Position numbers and translations under genes: made by a program. A DNA stretch of 64,000 bases, taken from Roseovarius mucosus DSM 17069 (GTDB taxonomy: Bacteria; Pseudomonadota; Alphaproteobacteria; Rhodobacterales; Rhodobacteraceae). Location: contig NZ_KN293984.1 in the NCBI RefSeq assembly GCF_000768555.3, forward strand, positions 85,898 to 149,897. The letters run 5' to 3'. The notes beneath the pieces were generated by a model. That model saw only the letters and a list, made by a program, of their open reading frames with translations. It was not told the DNA's origin and did no database searches. Of this stretch, positions 1-10,000 are shown one piece after another (position 1 is the stretch's first letter; each line of letters starts with the position of its first letter).

Positions 1-244
<244 letters not shown>

Positions 245-1963
245 TTATTGCCAGGACTTGATCAGCTCGTCATAAGCGATGGTGACCGGCTCTTCGTCCT
301 CGTTCTCAAGCTTGGCCTTGGGCGCGCCGGGCTGGCTCAGCCAATGCGCGGGGTCCATTTCCTCATTGAGTTTGGGGCCGATGTCGCCCTGGATACCAGC
401 GCGCTCAAGCCGCTCGAGCACACGCTCCTGATCGGAGCAGAGCGCATCAAGCGCCTCTTGCGGGGTTTTGGCGCCCGACATGGCGTCGCCGATGTTCTGC
501 CACCAGAGCTGTGCCAGTTTCGGATAGTCAGGCACGTTGGTGCCGGTGGGCGACCACTGCACGCGCGCGGGCGAGCGGTAGAATTCCACAAGACCGCCCA
601 GTTTCGGCGCACGCTCGGTAAAGCTCTCGTGCTGAATGGTCGACTCGCGGATGAAGGTGAGGCCGGTATGCGCCTTCTTCACATCCACGGTTTTCGAGGT
701 CACGAACTGCGCATAGAGCCAGGCGGCCTTGGCGCGGTCCACGGGGGTGGATTTCATCAGGGTCCAGGACCCGGCATCCTGGTAACCCACTTTCATGCCG
801 TCTTCCCAATAGACGCCGTGCGGCGAGGGGGCCATGCGCCACTTGGGCGTGCCGTCCTCGTTCATCACCGGCAGGTCGGGTTTGACGGAAGCGGCGGTAA
901 AGGCGGTGTACCAGAACATCTGCTGCGCGACATTGCCCTGCGCCGGGATCGGGCCTGCCTCGGAGAAGGTCATGCCAGCGGCAGCGGGGGGCGAATATTT
1001 CTGAAGCCACTCGATCGCCTTGGTCACGGCATAGACGGCGGCGGGGCTGTTGGTGGCCCCGCCACGCGCGACGCAGGAACCGACGGGCTGCGAATTCTCG
1101 TTCACCCGGATGCCCCATTCGTCGACCGGCAGGCCGTTCGGCTCGCCCTTGTCGCCCATCCCGGCCATGGACATCCAGGCATCGGTGTAGCGCCAGCCAA
1201 GGCTGGGGTCTTTCTTGCCGTAATCCATGTTGCCAAAGACTTCGCCCTCGACGCCCAGGTGGCTCAGATCGCGCCCGGTGAAGAATTCGGCGATGTCCTC
1301 ATAGGCCGACCAGTTCACCGGAACGCCCAGATCATAGCCGTATTTCTCTTTGAAATCGGCCTTGTTCTTGTCGTCGTTGAACCAATCGTAGCGGAACCAG
1401 TAAAGGTTGGCGAATTGTTGGGTCGGGAGCTGATAGACCTTGCCATCAGGGCCGGTGGTGAACGAGAGGCCCACGAAATCGTCGATGTCGAGCGTCGGGC
1501 TGGTCACATCCGCGCCCTCGCCTGCCATCCAGTCGGTCAGGTTGCGCACCTGCTGATAGCGCCAATGGGTGCCGATGAGGTCACTGTCGTTGACATAGCC
1601 GTCATAGATGTTCTCGCCCGACTGCATCTGGGTTTGCAGTTTCTCGACCACATCGCCTTCGCCGATCAGGTCATGCGTGACCTTGATGCCGGTGATGGCG
1701 GTAAAGGCGGGTGCCAGCACCTTGGATTCGTAGCTGTGGGTGTCGATGGTTTCCGACACGACCTTGATTTCCATGCCGGCAAAAGGCTGGGCCGCGTCGA
1801 TGAACCACTGCATTTCCGCCTCTTGCTCGGCGCGGCTGAGCGTGGACAGATCGCCGATTTCCGCATCGAGAAACGCCTTTGCCGCCTCCATATCGGCGAA
1901 GGCGGGCGTGGCCATCAGGCCCAGCGACACCAGCGCGGTGGTTGTTCTCATTCGCAAGTTCAT
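245..1963 (-). CDS. glpV: Glycerol ABC transporter, periplasmic substrate-binding protein
   Basis: A 572-residue extracytoplasmic solute-binding protein that would capture glycerol in the periplasm and deliver it to GlpP/GlpQ. The start at 1963 is chosen because it gives an N-terminal signal peptide (MNLRMRTTTALVSLGLMATPAFA, cleavage after AFA near residue 23) and has a GGGAGGG ribosome-binding site just upstream; the open frame extends further but without such a site. The length is large for a family-1 sugar-binding protein but fits the GlpV group of alphaproteobacterial glpSTPQUV operons. The function is assigned from its place between the permease genes and glpK in a complete glycerol operon; the sequence alone says only binding protein. 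Confidence 0.85.
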   Translation of the reverse strand: MNLRMRTTTALVSLGLMATPAFADMEAAKAFLDAEIGDLSTLSRAEQEAEMQWFIDAAQPFAGMEIKVVSETIDTHSYESKVLAPAFTAITGIKVTHDLIGEGDVVEKLQTQMQSGENIYDGYVNDSDLIGTHWRYQQVRNLTDWMAGEGADVTSPTLDIDDFVGLSFTTGPDGKVYQLPTQQFANLYWFRYDWFNDDKNKADFKEKYGYDLGVPVNWSAYEDIAEFFTGRDLSHLGVEGEVFGNMDYGKKDPSLGWRYTDAWMSMAGMGDKGEPNGLPVDEWGIRVNENSQPVGSCVARGGATNSPAAVYAVTKAIEWLQKYSPPAAAGMTFSEAGPIPAQGNVAQQMFWYTAFTAASVKPDLPVMNEDGTPKWRMAPSPHGVYWEDGMKVGYQDAGSWTLMKSTPVDRAKAAWLYAQFVTSKTVDVKKAHTGLTFIRESTIQHESFTERAPKLGGLVEFYRSPARVQWSPTGTNVPDYPKLAQLWWQNIGDAMSGAKTPQEALDALCSDQERVLERLERAGIQGDIGPKLNEEMDPAHWLSQPGAPKAKLENEDEEPVTIAYDELIKSWQ

Positions 1964-2006
1964 GGTTTCCCTCCCTAGGTGAACTTTGTTGGTGATTGAT
2001 CCCGGT

Positions 2007-2285
2007 CTAAACCCAGCGAAACACCGCCGCGGCATAGATCAGGCAGAGGATCAGCGCGTAAGGCTGGTTCGCGCCGACAATTCCGAGCCAGGCCAGATTG
2101 AGAAAGGCCGAGCCGAGAAGCGTGATGAAGAGACGATCGCCGCGCGTCGTCTCGATTCTGAGGATACCGACGCGCGGGGTTTCGGGGAATTTGATCGCCA
2201 GCACCGTGAAGGTGATGAGCAGCGTCGCAATGACCCCGAAAAAGATCGCGGTCGGAAGTGTCCAAGCCATCCAAGACAGATCCAT
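2007..2285 (-). CDS. glpU: Small membrane protein GlpU (DUF2160 type)
   Basis: A 92-residue protein with two or three hydrophobic segments (about residues 8-30, 48-66 and 70-88), starting MDLSWMAWTLPTA. It matches the position and look of GlpU, the small DUF2160 membrane component found between permease and binding-protein genes in rhizobial and roseobacter glycerol ABC operons. Its role in transport is not established. The ATG at 2285 follows the stop of the preceding small gene by two bases and has a GGGGGAA site overlapping that stop, so translation is probably coupled. The frame is open further upstream but that extension lies inside the neighbouring gene and lacks a start context. Confidence 0.8.
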   Translation of the reverse strand: MDLSWMAWTLPTAIFFGVIATLLITFTVLAIKFPETPRVGILRIETTRGDRLFITLLGSAFLNLAWLGIVGANQPYALILCLIYAAAVFRWV

Positions 2286-2287
2286 CG

Positions 2288-2458
2288 TCAGTATTCCCCC
2301 ATTCCTTCGATCCGCTCGATCGCCAGCAGCAGCGTCAGGGCGATCGCGAAAACCACGACCACCACGTAAAGCGTCTTTCCCACCATTCCTGCCGCCCATA
2401 GCGACCCGCGCGCGAAAACGAGGATGCCAAGCAAAACCAGTCCGAGCAGAACAGCCAT
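2288..2458 (-). CDS. 56-residue hydrophobic protein in the glycerol operon
   Basis: A short gene between glpQ and glpU. Its ATG (2458-2456) overlaps the glpQ stop as TGATG, a typical coupled-translation arrangement. The product has two hydrophobic stretches (about residues 2-15 and 28-47) separated by a short basic/glycine turn, and a charged C-terminus ending ERIEGMGEY. No domain is recognised. Conserved position inside a tightly packed operon and the coupled start support a real gene; it may be an accessory subunit of the GlpPQ membrane complex, but that is a guess. Confidence 0.65.
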   Translation of the reverse strand: MAVLLGLVLLGILVFARGSLWAAGMVGKTLYVVVVVFAIALTLLLAIERIEGMGEY

Positions 2459-3299
2459 CACACCCTCCCCAGGGCAAAGCCCTTGGCGATGTAATTGCGC
2501 ACGAAATAGATCACCAAGGCCCCCGGCACGATGGTCAGCACCCCCGCCGCCGCGAGCACGCCCCAGTCCAGACCGCTTGCTGACACGGTGCGGGTCATGG
2601 TGGCCGCAATCGGTTTGGCATCCACACTTGTCAGCGTGCGCGACAAGAGCAGTTCCACCCATGAGAACATGAAGCAGAAGAACGCAGCCACGCCCACGCC
2701 CGATGCAATCAGCGGCATGAAGATCTTGACGAAAAACCGCCCGAAGGAATAGCCGTCGATATAGGCGGTCTCGTCAATCTCCTTGGGCACGCCGCGCATG
2801 AACCCTTCCAGAATCCACACAGCCAAGGGCACGTTGAAGAGGCAATGCGCCAGCGCCACGGCGATATGCGTGTCAAACAGGCCCACGCTTGAATAAAGCT
2901 GAAAGAACGGCAGGGCAAAGACCGCAGGCGGGGCCATGCGGTTGGTCAAGAGCCAGAAGAACAGATGCTTGTCACCAAGAAAGCTGTAGCGCGAGAACGC
3001 ATAGGCGGCGGGCAGGGCCACGGCAATCGACAGGACCGTGTTCATCACCACATAGATCAGCGAATTGACATAGCCCATATACCAACTGGCATCGGTGAGG
3101 ATGGTGGCATAATTCGCCAGCGTCGGGCTCTGCGGCCAGAGCGAGAATGCGCCAAGTATCTCGTCATTGGTCTTGAAGCTCATGTTTACCAGCCAATAGA
3201 TCGGCAAGAGCAGGAACACGAGGTAAAGCACCATCACCACGTTGATACGCGGCAAGGCAAAGCTGCGGGTGGTGCCGCGTGCGGCGGTCAAATCGGCCA

Positions 3300-3300
<1 letters not shown>
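2458..3300 (-). CDS. glpQ: Glycerol ABC transporter permease GlpQ
   Basis: A 280-residue inner-membrane permease of the MalG/UgpE type. A first membrane helix (about residues 20-40, VVMVLYLVFLLLPIYW) is followed by a periplasmic loop and further helices, ending in the usual short tail. The EAA-type cytoplasmic loop that contacts the ATPase is recognisable around residues 170-190 (GVPKEIDETAYIDGYS). The start at 3300 is fixed by a TGATG overlap with the glpP stop; the longer open frame would add 17 residues inside glpP. It would form a heterodimeric channel with GlpP, driven by GlpS and GlpT. Confidence 0.88.
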
Positions 3301-4171
<871 letters not shown>

Positions 4172-4172
<1 letters not shown>

Positions 4173-5266
4173 CACGCGGCCTCCTGCGCCTGAGATTTCG
4201 GTGTCACGCGCCAGTCATCGGCATAGACATTGATCGCGGCCGGATCGAAGGTGACGCGCGTCATGTCGGGCGAAATCAGCGCGCCCTCAGCGGCGATGGC
4301 GTTGATCTGAACCCCGGCCAATTCGCAGCGGATGATCTTGTGACGGCCCACATCCTCGATCCGCCGCACGGTCACGGGCAGCCCCTCTGCCCCTGCCGTC
4401 AGGCGCACAAATTCGGGCCGCACACCGATCTGCACCCGGCCCGTGGGGCGGGCATAGTCGGCCCCAAGCGGGATTTCGACGCCTTGCACTACGGCCTTGG
4501 TGCCGGAAACCTCTGCATCGAGCAGGTTCATCCCCGGCGAGCCGATGAAATAGCCCACGAATGTGTGCTCTGGCCGCTCGAACAGCTCCTGCGGCGTGCC
4601 CATCTGTACGACGCGGCCATCGTGCATGACGACGACCTTGTCGGCAAAGGTCAGCGCCTCGGTCTGGTCATGGGTGACATAGATCATCGTATGGCCAAAC
4701 TCGTGATGCAGCGCCTTGAGCTGCGTCCGCAACTCCCATTTCATATGGGGGTCGATCACTGTCAGCGGCTCATCGAAGAGCAGCGCGTTGACATCCTCAC
4801 GCACCATGCCGCGGCCAAGGCTGATCTTCTGCTTGGCATCCGCCGTAAGGCCGCGCGCCTTGCGTCCCAGTTCCGCCTCCATCCCGATCATGCGGGCGAT
4901 GGTCTGGACCCGCTCGGCGATATAGGCGGGCTGCGCGCCGCGATTGCGCAGCGGAAAGGCCAGATTGTCGCGCACCGTCATGGTGTCATAGACCACCGGA
5001 AACTGGAACACCTGCGCAATGTTGCGCGCGGCGGTGGCCTGATCGGTGACATCCTGATCGTTGAACAGGATACGGCCCTGACTTGGGCGCAAGAGGCCCG
5101 AAATGATGTTGAGCAGCGTGGACTTGCCACAGCCCGACGCGCCCAAGAGGGCATAAGCCTCGCCATCGCCCCAGACGTGGTTCAGCTCTTTGAGCGCGAA
5201 ATCCGCCTCGGACGCGGGGCGGGCGAGGTAACTATGCGCGAGATTATCCAGCGTGATCTTGGCCAT
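4172..5266 (-). CDS. glpT: Glycerol ABC transporter ATPase GlpT (degenerate signature motif)
   Basis: A 364-residue ATP-binding subunit with a C-terminal regulatory (TOBE-like) region. Seen directly: Walker A GASGCGKST at residues 42-50, a Q-loop near 88, Walker B ALLFDEP at 161-167 and the switch histidine at 199 (VTHDQTEA). The ABC signature is not LSGGQ but LTADAKQ at 140-146, so it could not donate a normal signature to its partner's ATP site. Its own Walker motifs and histidine are intact. With GlpS, which shows the reciprocal pattern, it would form one canonical and one degenerate ATP site. It follows glpS after a 9-base gap. Confidence 0.88.
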
Positions 5267-5275
5267 GATTCCCCC

Positions 5276-6364
5276 TCACGCCGCCTCTGCATAGGGTGCT
5301 GGTGCGACCAGCACGCCATCCGACCCGAACACATAGACATGCGCCGGATCGAGATAGACCCGGAGTGCGGCCCCCAGTTTCAGGTCGCGCACCCCATGGA
5401 TAAGACCCACCCACCGCTCGCCATGGTGATCCAGATGCACAAAGGTTTCGGACCCGGTGATCTCGGTCACGTTGAGGCGTGTGTCAAAACTCAGCGCATC
5501 AGGCGTATGCCGGTCCAGTTCCAGGTGGTTGGGCCGGAAGCCCGCCGTATAGGTGCCATCGGCAAGTCCCGCCATGCTGCCCAGCGCCGCCGCCGATTGC
5601 CCATCACCAAAGAGGATGCGCGTGCCGGATTTCTGCACGGTCAGAAAATTCATCGGCGGATCGCTGAAGACGCGCGCGGTCGTGGCGTCGCGCGGCTGGC
5701 GGTAGACCTGCGGCGTTGGGCCGAATTGCGTGACACGCCCCTCCCAGAGGGTCGCGGTATTGCCGCCAAGAAGCAGCGCCTCCTCGGGTTCGGTCGTGGC
5801 ATAGACAAAGATGCTGCCCGCCGCCTCGAAAATCCGCGGGATTTCCGCGCGCAGTTCCTCGCGCAGCTTGTAATCGAGGTTGGCCAGCGGCTCATCGAGC
5901 AGAACCAGACCGGCCTCCTTGACCAGCGCGCGGGCCAGCGCGCAGCGCTGTTGCTGACCACCCGAAAGCTCCAGCGGCTTGCGCGACAGCATCGGCGAGA
6001 GCTGCATCAGATCGGCGGTTTTACGCACCGCCGCGTCAATCTCGGCGCTGGATTTGCCCATCAGCCGCAGGGGCGAGGCGATGTTGTCATAGACGGTCAT
6101 CGAAGGGTAGTTGATGAATTGCTGATAGACCATCGCCACGCGGCGATCCTGCACGCGCATTCCGGTGACATCCGCGCCGTTCCACAGGATACGGCCCGTC
6201 GCGGGCACATCGAGCCCCGCCATCAGCCGCATGAGCGAGGTTTTCCCCGAGAGGGTTGGCCCCAGAAGCACGTTCATCGTGCCGGCCTCGAGCGTGAGGT
6301 CGGTCGGGTGAATATGCACCTGCCCGTTCACACGTTTCGATACCCCCTTGAGTGTCAGCGCCAT
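5276..6364 (-). CDS. glpS: Glycerol ABC transporter ATPase GlpS (degenerate Walker A and H-loop)
   Basis: A 362-residue ATP-binding subunit of the same importer. The signature LSGGQQQR (133-140) and Walker B LVLLDEP (153-159) are normal, but Walker A reads GPTLSGKTS (35-43), where Leu replaces the glycine of GxxGxGK, and the switch histidine is replaced by Thr191 (ATTEPEEA). The start at 6364 (MALTLKGVSK) is chosen from homology; a longer open frame would run into glpD's 3' end. GlpS follows glpD after 16 bases. See GlpT for the complementary defects. Confidence 0.88.
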   Translation of the reverse strand: MALTLKGVSKRVNGQVHIHPTDLTLEAGTMNVLLGPTLSGKTSLMRLMAGLDVPATGRILWNGADVTGMRVQDRRVAMVYQQFINYPSMTVYDNIASPLRLMGKSSAEIDAAVRKTADLMQLSPMLSRKPLELSGGQQQRCALARALVKEAGLVLLDEPLANLDYKLREELRAEIPRIFEAAGSIFVYATTEPEEALLLGGNTATLWEGRVTQFGPTPQVYRQPRDATTARVFSDPPMNFLTVQKSGTRILFGDGQSAAALGSMAGLADGTYTAGFRPNHLELDRHTPDALSFDTRLNVTEITGSETFVHLDHHGERWVGLIHGVRDLKLGAALRVYLDPAHVYVFGSDGVLVAPAPYAEAA

Positions 6365-6380
6365 GCGGTCGTATCCTCCC

Positions 6381-7991
6381 TTATCCCTTGGCAGCCACGG
6401 GGGCGGCCCGATCAAGCCCGCGCTCCTGCTGCATCCAGTCGTCGAGCGCCGCAATCTGCGCCTCGGTCATCTTGAGGCCCAGACGGGTACGCCGCCAGAC
6501 CACATCCGCCGCAGCGCGGGCGTATTCGTGGTCCATCTGCCAGCGCACCTCGGCCCCCGTCAGGGTTGCCCCGAAATCGGGGCCAAGATCGGCGGCCTCG
6601 CGCGCCTCGCCCAGAATATCCACCGCCTCGGTGCCGTATGCGCGCACCAGGCGCCGCGCCCATGGCTCCGTGAGAAACGGATAGGCCCTATGCAGACTCT
6701 CGGTCAGCCGGTCGAACCCGTCAACGGGGAAATCACCCCCCGGCAGGGCGACGCCCGCGGTCCAATCTGCACCAGCATCCGGAAAGAACGGGCGCAACTT
6801 GGCCAGCGCCGCCTCGGCCAGTTTGCGATAGGTGGTGATCTTGCCGCCAAAGATGTTCAAGAGCGGCGCGCCCGACCCCTCGGCCAATGTAAGCACATAG
6901 TCACGGGTGGCAGCGGTGGCGGATTTCGCGCCATCGTCATAGAGCGGGCGCACGCCCGAATAGGTCCAGACGATATCGGCGCGTGTCACGGGCGTCTTGA
7001 AATATTCCGACGCAAAGCGGCAGAGATACTCGGCCTCTTCCGGCGTGCATTCGGGGCGCGTATCCGCCTGCCCATGTTCGGCATCGGTGGTGCCGATCAG
7101 GGTGAATTCGCCCTCATAGGGGATGGCAAAGATGATCCGCCCATCGGTACCTTGGAAGAAATAGCATTTGTCGTGATCGAACAGGCGCCGCGTCACGATA
7201 TGGCTACCGCGCACCAGCCGCACCCCTTCGGCAGAGTCGAGGCGCAGCGTGCCCGAGATCACATCCTTGACCCAAGGTCCGGCGGCATTGACGAGGGCGC
7301 GCGCCTGCACCACCTCTGTCGCGCCGGTTTCCTGATCCTTGAGCGTCACCTGCCACAGATCGCCCACACGCTCGGCCGATTGCACGCGGGTGCGGGTGCG
7401 GATGCGCGCACCGCGCGCCTCGGCATCGCGGGCGTTGAGCACGACAAGGCGGCTGTCCTCGATCCAGCAGTCGGAATATTCATAGGCGCGGGTGAACTTG
7501 TCCTTGAGCGGCGCGCCTTCAGGCCCCGCACGCAGATCGAGCGTCGCAGTCGCAGGCAGGATTTTACGGCCCCCGAGATGGTCATACAGGAACAGTCCCA
7601 GACGGATCAGCCAGGCAGGCCGCCGCCCCTTCATCCAGGGCATCACCAGATTGAGGATGCGCGAGGTGGGCGTTTCGCCCTCGAACCGCATATCGCGGTG
7701 ATAGGGTAGCACAAAGCGCATGGGCCAGCTGATATGCGGCATGGCGCGCAGCAGGGTTTCCCGCTCGATCAGCGCCTCGCGCACCAGCCGGATTTCGAAA
7801 TATTCGAGATAGCGCAGACCACCGTGGAAAAGCTTGGTCGAAGCGCTCGATGTAGCCCAGGCGAGATCGTTCATCTCGGCCAGTTCAACCCGCAGTCCCC
7901 GGCCCGCCGCATCGCGCGCGATGCCACAGCCGTTGATGCCGCCGCCGATGACGAACAGGTCGATCACTGTGCCCTCGCGGTCCTGCGACAC
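6381..7991 (-). CDS. glpD: Aerobic glycerol-3-phosphate dehydrogenase
   Basis: A 536-residue FAD-dependent enzyme that oxidises sn-glycerol 3-phosphate to dihydroxyacetone phosphate at the inner membrane and passes electrons to quinone. The N-terminus carries the dinucleotide-binding motif VIGGGINGCGIARDAAGRG (about residues 14-32), followed by the family block SSASTKLFHGGLRYLE. A GTG start at 7991 is preferred because GGGAGGGG lies directly upstream; the open frame continues to 8042 without a better site. It heads the glycerol operon and is divergent from glpR, which probably represses it. Confidence 0.92.
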   Translation of the reverse strand: MSQDREGTVIDLFVIGGGINGCGIARDAAGRGLRVELAEMNDLAWATSSASTKLFHGGLRYLEYFEIRLVREALIERETLLRAMPHISWPMRFVLPYHRDMRFEGETPTSRILNLVMPWMKGRRPAWLIRLGLFLYDHLGGRKILPATATLDLRAGPEGAPLKDKFTRAYEYSDCWIEDSRLVVLNARDAEARGARIRTRTRVQSAERVGDLWQVTLKDQETGATEVVQARALVNAAGPWVKDVISGTLRLDSAEGVRLVRGSHIVTRRLFDHDKCYFFQGTDGRIIFAIPYEGEFTLIGTTDAEHGQADTRPECTPEEAEYLCRFASEYFKTPVTRADIVWTYSGVRPLYDDGAKSATAATRDYVLTLAEGSGAPLLNIFGGKITTYRKLAEAALAKLRPFFPDAGADWTAGVALPGGDFPVDGFDRLTESLHRAYPFLTEPWARRLVRAYGTEAVDILGEAREAADLGPDFGATLTGAEVRWQMDHEYARAAADVVWRRTRLGLKMTEAQIAALDDWMQQERGLDRAAPVAAKG

Positions 7992-8280
7992 GCGCCCCTC
8001 CCACCGTAAGATGAGCGCAAACGAACCACTTTTTGACCGCATAGGTCAAGAATGAATGTTCGTTTTGTTTCTTTTACTCATGCGCTCTTTGATTTCATTC
8101 ATCATTTCTCAGGTCCAAGCGCGGGCGCGGGCGCGAACGAACGCATTTTTCAGCCTGACGTGACGTCACCCCACCCGTGACCGCCGCGATTCGCCCGCTT
8201 CGCCGCAGCGCAGCGGAGGCTTTGCTTGCAGCGCGCGGCAAAACGAACATAATCGAACCCGCAACCAATCAAGGCCGCCC
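7992..8280. promoter_or_regulatory. Divergent glpD/glpR promoter region with repeated ACGAAC motifs
   Basis: This 289-base gap contains no gene. The core ACGAAC or its complement GTTCGT occurs at 8018-8026 (CAAACGAAC), 8058-8067 (GTTCGTTTTG, inverted relative to the first), 8135-8144 (CGAACGAACG) and 8240-8250 (AAAACGAACAT, just before glpR). DeoR-family GlpR proteins bind AT-rich repeats with a TTCG/CGAA core, so these are good candidate operators for autoregulation and control of the glycerol operon. A perfect TGACGTCA palindrome also lies at 8161-8168. Promoter hexamers were not assigned. Confidence 0.5.
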
Positions 8281-9066
8281 ATGTCCCAGAGCTTTCGCCA
8301 ACCCGACATTCTCGAAATCGCCCGCGCCGAAGGCAAGGTCACGGTCGAGGATCTGGCCGAACGCTTTGACGTGACTGTCCAGACCATCCGCCGCGACCTC
8401 ACCGAACTGGCCAACGCAGGCAAGCTGGAGCGCGTCCATGGCGGCGCGATCCTGCCGTCGGGTGTCTCGAACATTCTCTACGAGGAACGCCGCCGCCTGA
8501 ACGAGCCTGCCAAGGCCGCGATTGGCCGCGCCTGTGCGGCGGCCATTCCGCATGATGCCTCGGTCTTTCTCGACATTGGCACCACGACCGAGGCAGTGGC
8601 CCGCGAATTGATGGATCACCGCAACCTGATGGTCGTCACCAACAACATGAACGTGGCGCAAATCCTGCTCGCCAACAAGGATTGCGAGATTGTCGTGGCG
8701 GGCGGGGCGCTCCGGCGCTCTGACAATGGCCTTGTCGGCAATCTGACTGCGCGCACCATAGAGAATTTCAAATTCGATTATGCCATCCTGGGCTGTTCCG
8801 CGCTGGACGAGGATGGCGACATGCTGGATTTCGACATTCAGGAGGTGGTTGTGGGCCAGACCCTGCTCAACCGCTCGCGCGAGGTGTTTCTGGTGGCGGA
8901 TCATTCCAAGTTCCAGCGCAGCGCGCCGGTGCGGCTTGGGTCTATCCGCGATGTCGATCAGGTCTTTACCGACCGCCCCCTGCCCGCCCCCTTGACCGAA
9001 AGCTGCGTGGGCTGGGGCACGCGGGTGCAGGTGGCGGGCATGCCGGGCAAGCGTCAATCGACCTGA
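8281..9066 (+). CDS. glpR: DeoR-family repressor of glycerol metabolism
   Basis: A 261-residue regulator: an N-terminal DeoR helix-turn-helix (about residues 5-60, VEDLAERFDVTVQTIRRDL, the family signature) and a C-terminal sugar-phosphate isomerase-like sensor domain (about 75-235, with DIGTTTEAVARE). The family uses a phosphorylated sugar or glycerol 3-phosphate as inducer. Divergent placement from the complete glycerol operon makes GlpR the natural identification. The last 13 bases overlap the 3' end of the converging YggU gene. Confidence 0.88.
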   Translation: MSQSFRQPDILEIARAEGKVTVEDLAERFDVTVQTIRRDLTELANAGKLERVHGGAILPSGVSNILYEERRRLNEPAKAAIGRACAAAIPHDASVFLDIGTTTEAVARELMDHRNLMVVTNNMNVAQILLANKDCEIVVAGGALRRSDNGLVGNLTARTIENFKFDYAILGCSALDEDGDMLDFDIQEVVVGQTLLNRSREVFLVADHSKFQRSAPVRLGSIRDVDQVFTDRPLPAPLTESCVGWGTRVQVAGMPGKRQST

Positions 9067-9308
9067 AACACCTTGTCCCGGCTGGTGTGACCGCGCAGCA
9101 GGGTCAGGCGCGATTTCGGCACGCCGAGCGCCTTGGCCAGCAATTTGACAACGGCGGCATTGGCCTTGCCATCCTCGGGCACGGTGGTGACATAGACGCG
9201 CAGCCCGCCCTCTTCCGCGACGATCCGGTTGCGCGCGGCCTTTGGGGTGACGCGCAGGGCGATGGTGGTGCCGGGCTGGGCCAGCGCGCTGAGATCGGGG
9301 ATGTCCAT
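9054..9308 (-). CDS. DUF167/YggU-family small protein
   Basis: An 84-residue protein starting MDIPDLSALAQPGTTIALRV. The family features are visible: a TPKAARNRI segment early, a central EDGKANAAVVKLLAKALGVPKSR helix (residues 45-67) and a LLRGHTSRDK tail, matching DUF167 (YggU) proteins of unknown function, usually about 90-100 residues. The ATG at 9308 gives the usual family length; the frame is open upstream but the added sequence shows no family match. It converges on glpR with a 13-base overlap. Confidence 0.85.
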   Translation of the reverse strand: MDIPDLSALAQPGTTIALRVTPKAARNRIVAEEGGLRVYVTTVPEDGKANAAVVKLLAKALGVPKSRLTLLRGHTSRDKVFQVD

Positions 9309-9421
9309 GCCATTGCAATACCTGCCGACGCGCGCCCATCCAACAGGAATCGCCGCTTCGGGGCTTGACCACGGGCGCAGGCTTGCCGACATGTGGGGGG
9401 CCTTGCAAGAGAAAGACACCG

Positions 9422-10000
9422 ATGCCAACGCCCAATCCCGCCGCTCTCGATTTCCTGCTCTCACGCCGTTCGCGCCCGGCCAAGACGCTTGCCTTGCCGG
9501 TCCCGGACCGTGACGCGCTGCGCCCGCTTCTGACCGCCGCCACCCGCGTGCCCGATCATGGCAAGCTGGAACCCTGGCGCCTGATCGTGCTGGAACGCGC
9601 GGCACTTGTGCGGTTGGCGGGGCTCGTGCCGCAGGCCGGCGCGCGGCTGGGCAAGTCGCCCGAGGACATCGCCAAGGCCGAAACGCAATTCGCAGACGCG
9701 CATCTGGCGGTCGCGGTGATTGAGAGCCCGAAACCCTCGGAAAAAATCCCGGCCATCGAACAAACCTATTCGGCGGCCTGTGTCTGTCTCGGCCTCCTGA
9801 ACGCCGCGCTCGCTGCGGGATGGGGGGCCAACTGGCTGAGCGGCTGGCCCAGCCATGACCGGGGGTTCGCCGCCGCAGCCCTCGGGCTGGCGGATCACGA
9901 GCGTATCGCCGGATTCATCCACATCGGCACCGAAGGCGCCGCCCCGCCCGAGCGTCCGCGCCCCGAGATTGACAGCATCACGACTTGGGTTTCGGAATGA
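9422..10000 (+). CDS. Nitroreductase-family FMN oxidoreductase
   Basis: A 192-residue protein of the small nitroreductase group (YdjA/Sll-like). The N-terminal RRSRPAK (about residues 14-20) is the FMN-phosphate-binding arginine motif, APTRVPDHGKLEPWRL-like sequence (residues 38-53) is the second FMN contact, and a GWGANWLSGWP segment lies near 135. Such enzymes are cytoplasmic, use FMN and NAD(P)H, and reduce nitro or quinone compounds; the physiological substrate is unknown. The ATG at 9422 gives a typical N-terminus. The stop TGA overlaps the next gene's ATG (ATGA at 9997-10000), so the two are coupled. Confidence 0.8.
   Translation: MPTPNPAALDFLLSRRSRPAKTLALPVPDRDALRPLLTAATRVPDHGKLEPWRLIVLERAALVRLAGLVPQAGARLGKSPEDIAKAETQFADAHLAVAVIESPKPSEKIPAIEQTYSAACVCLGLLNAALAAGWGANWLSGWPSHDRGFAAAALGLADHERIAGFIHIGTEGAAPPERPRPEIDSITTWVSE

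Noticed and set aside
4340..6475. A 711-residue plus-strand frame across glpT/glpS.
   Set aside because: Antisense shadow of two ATPase genes with intact Walker motifs.
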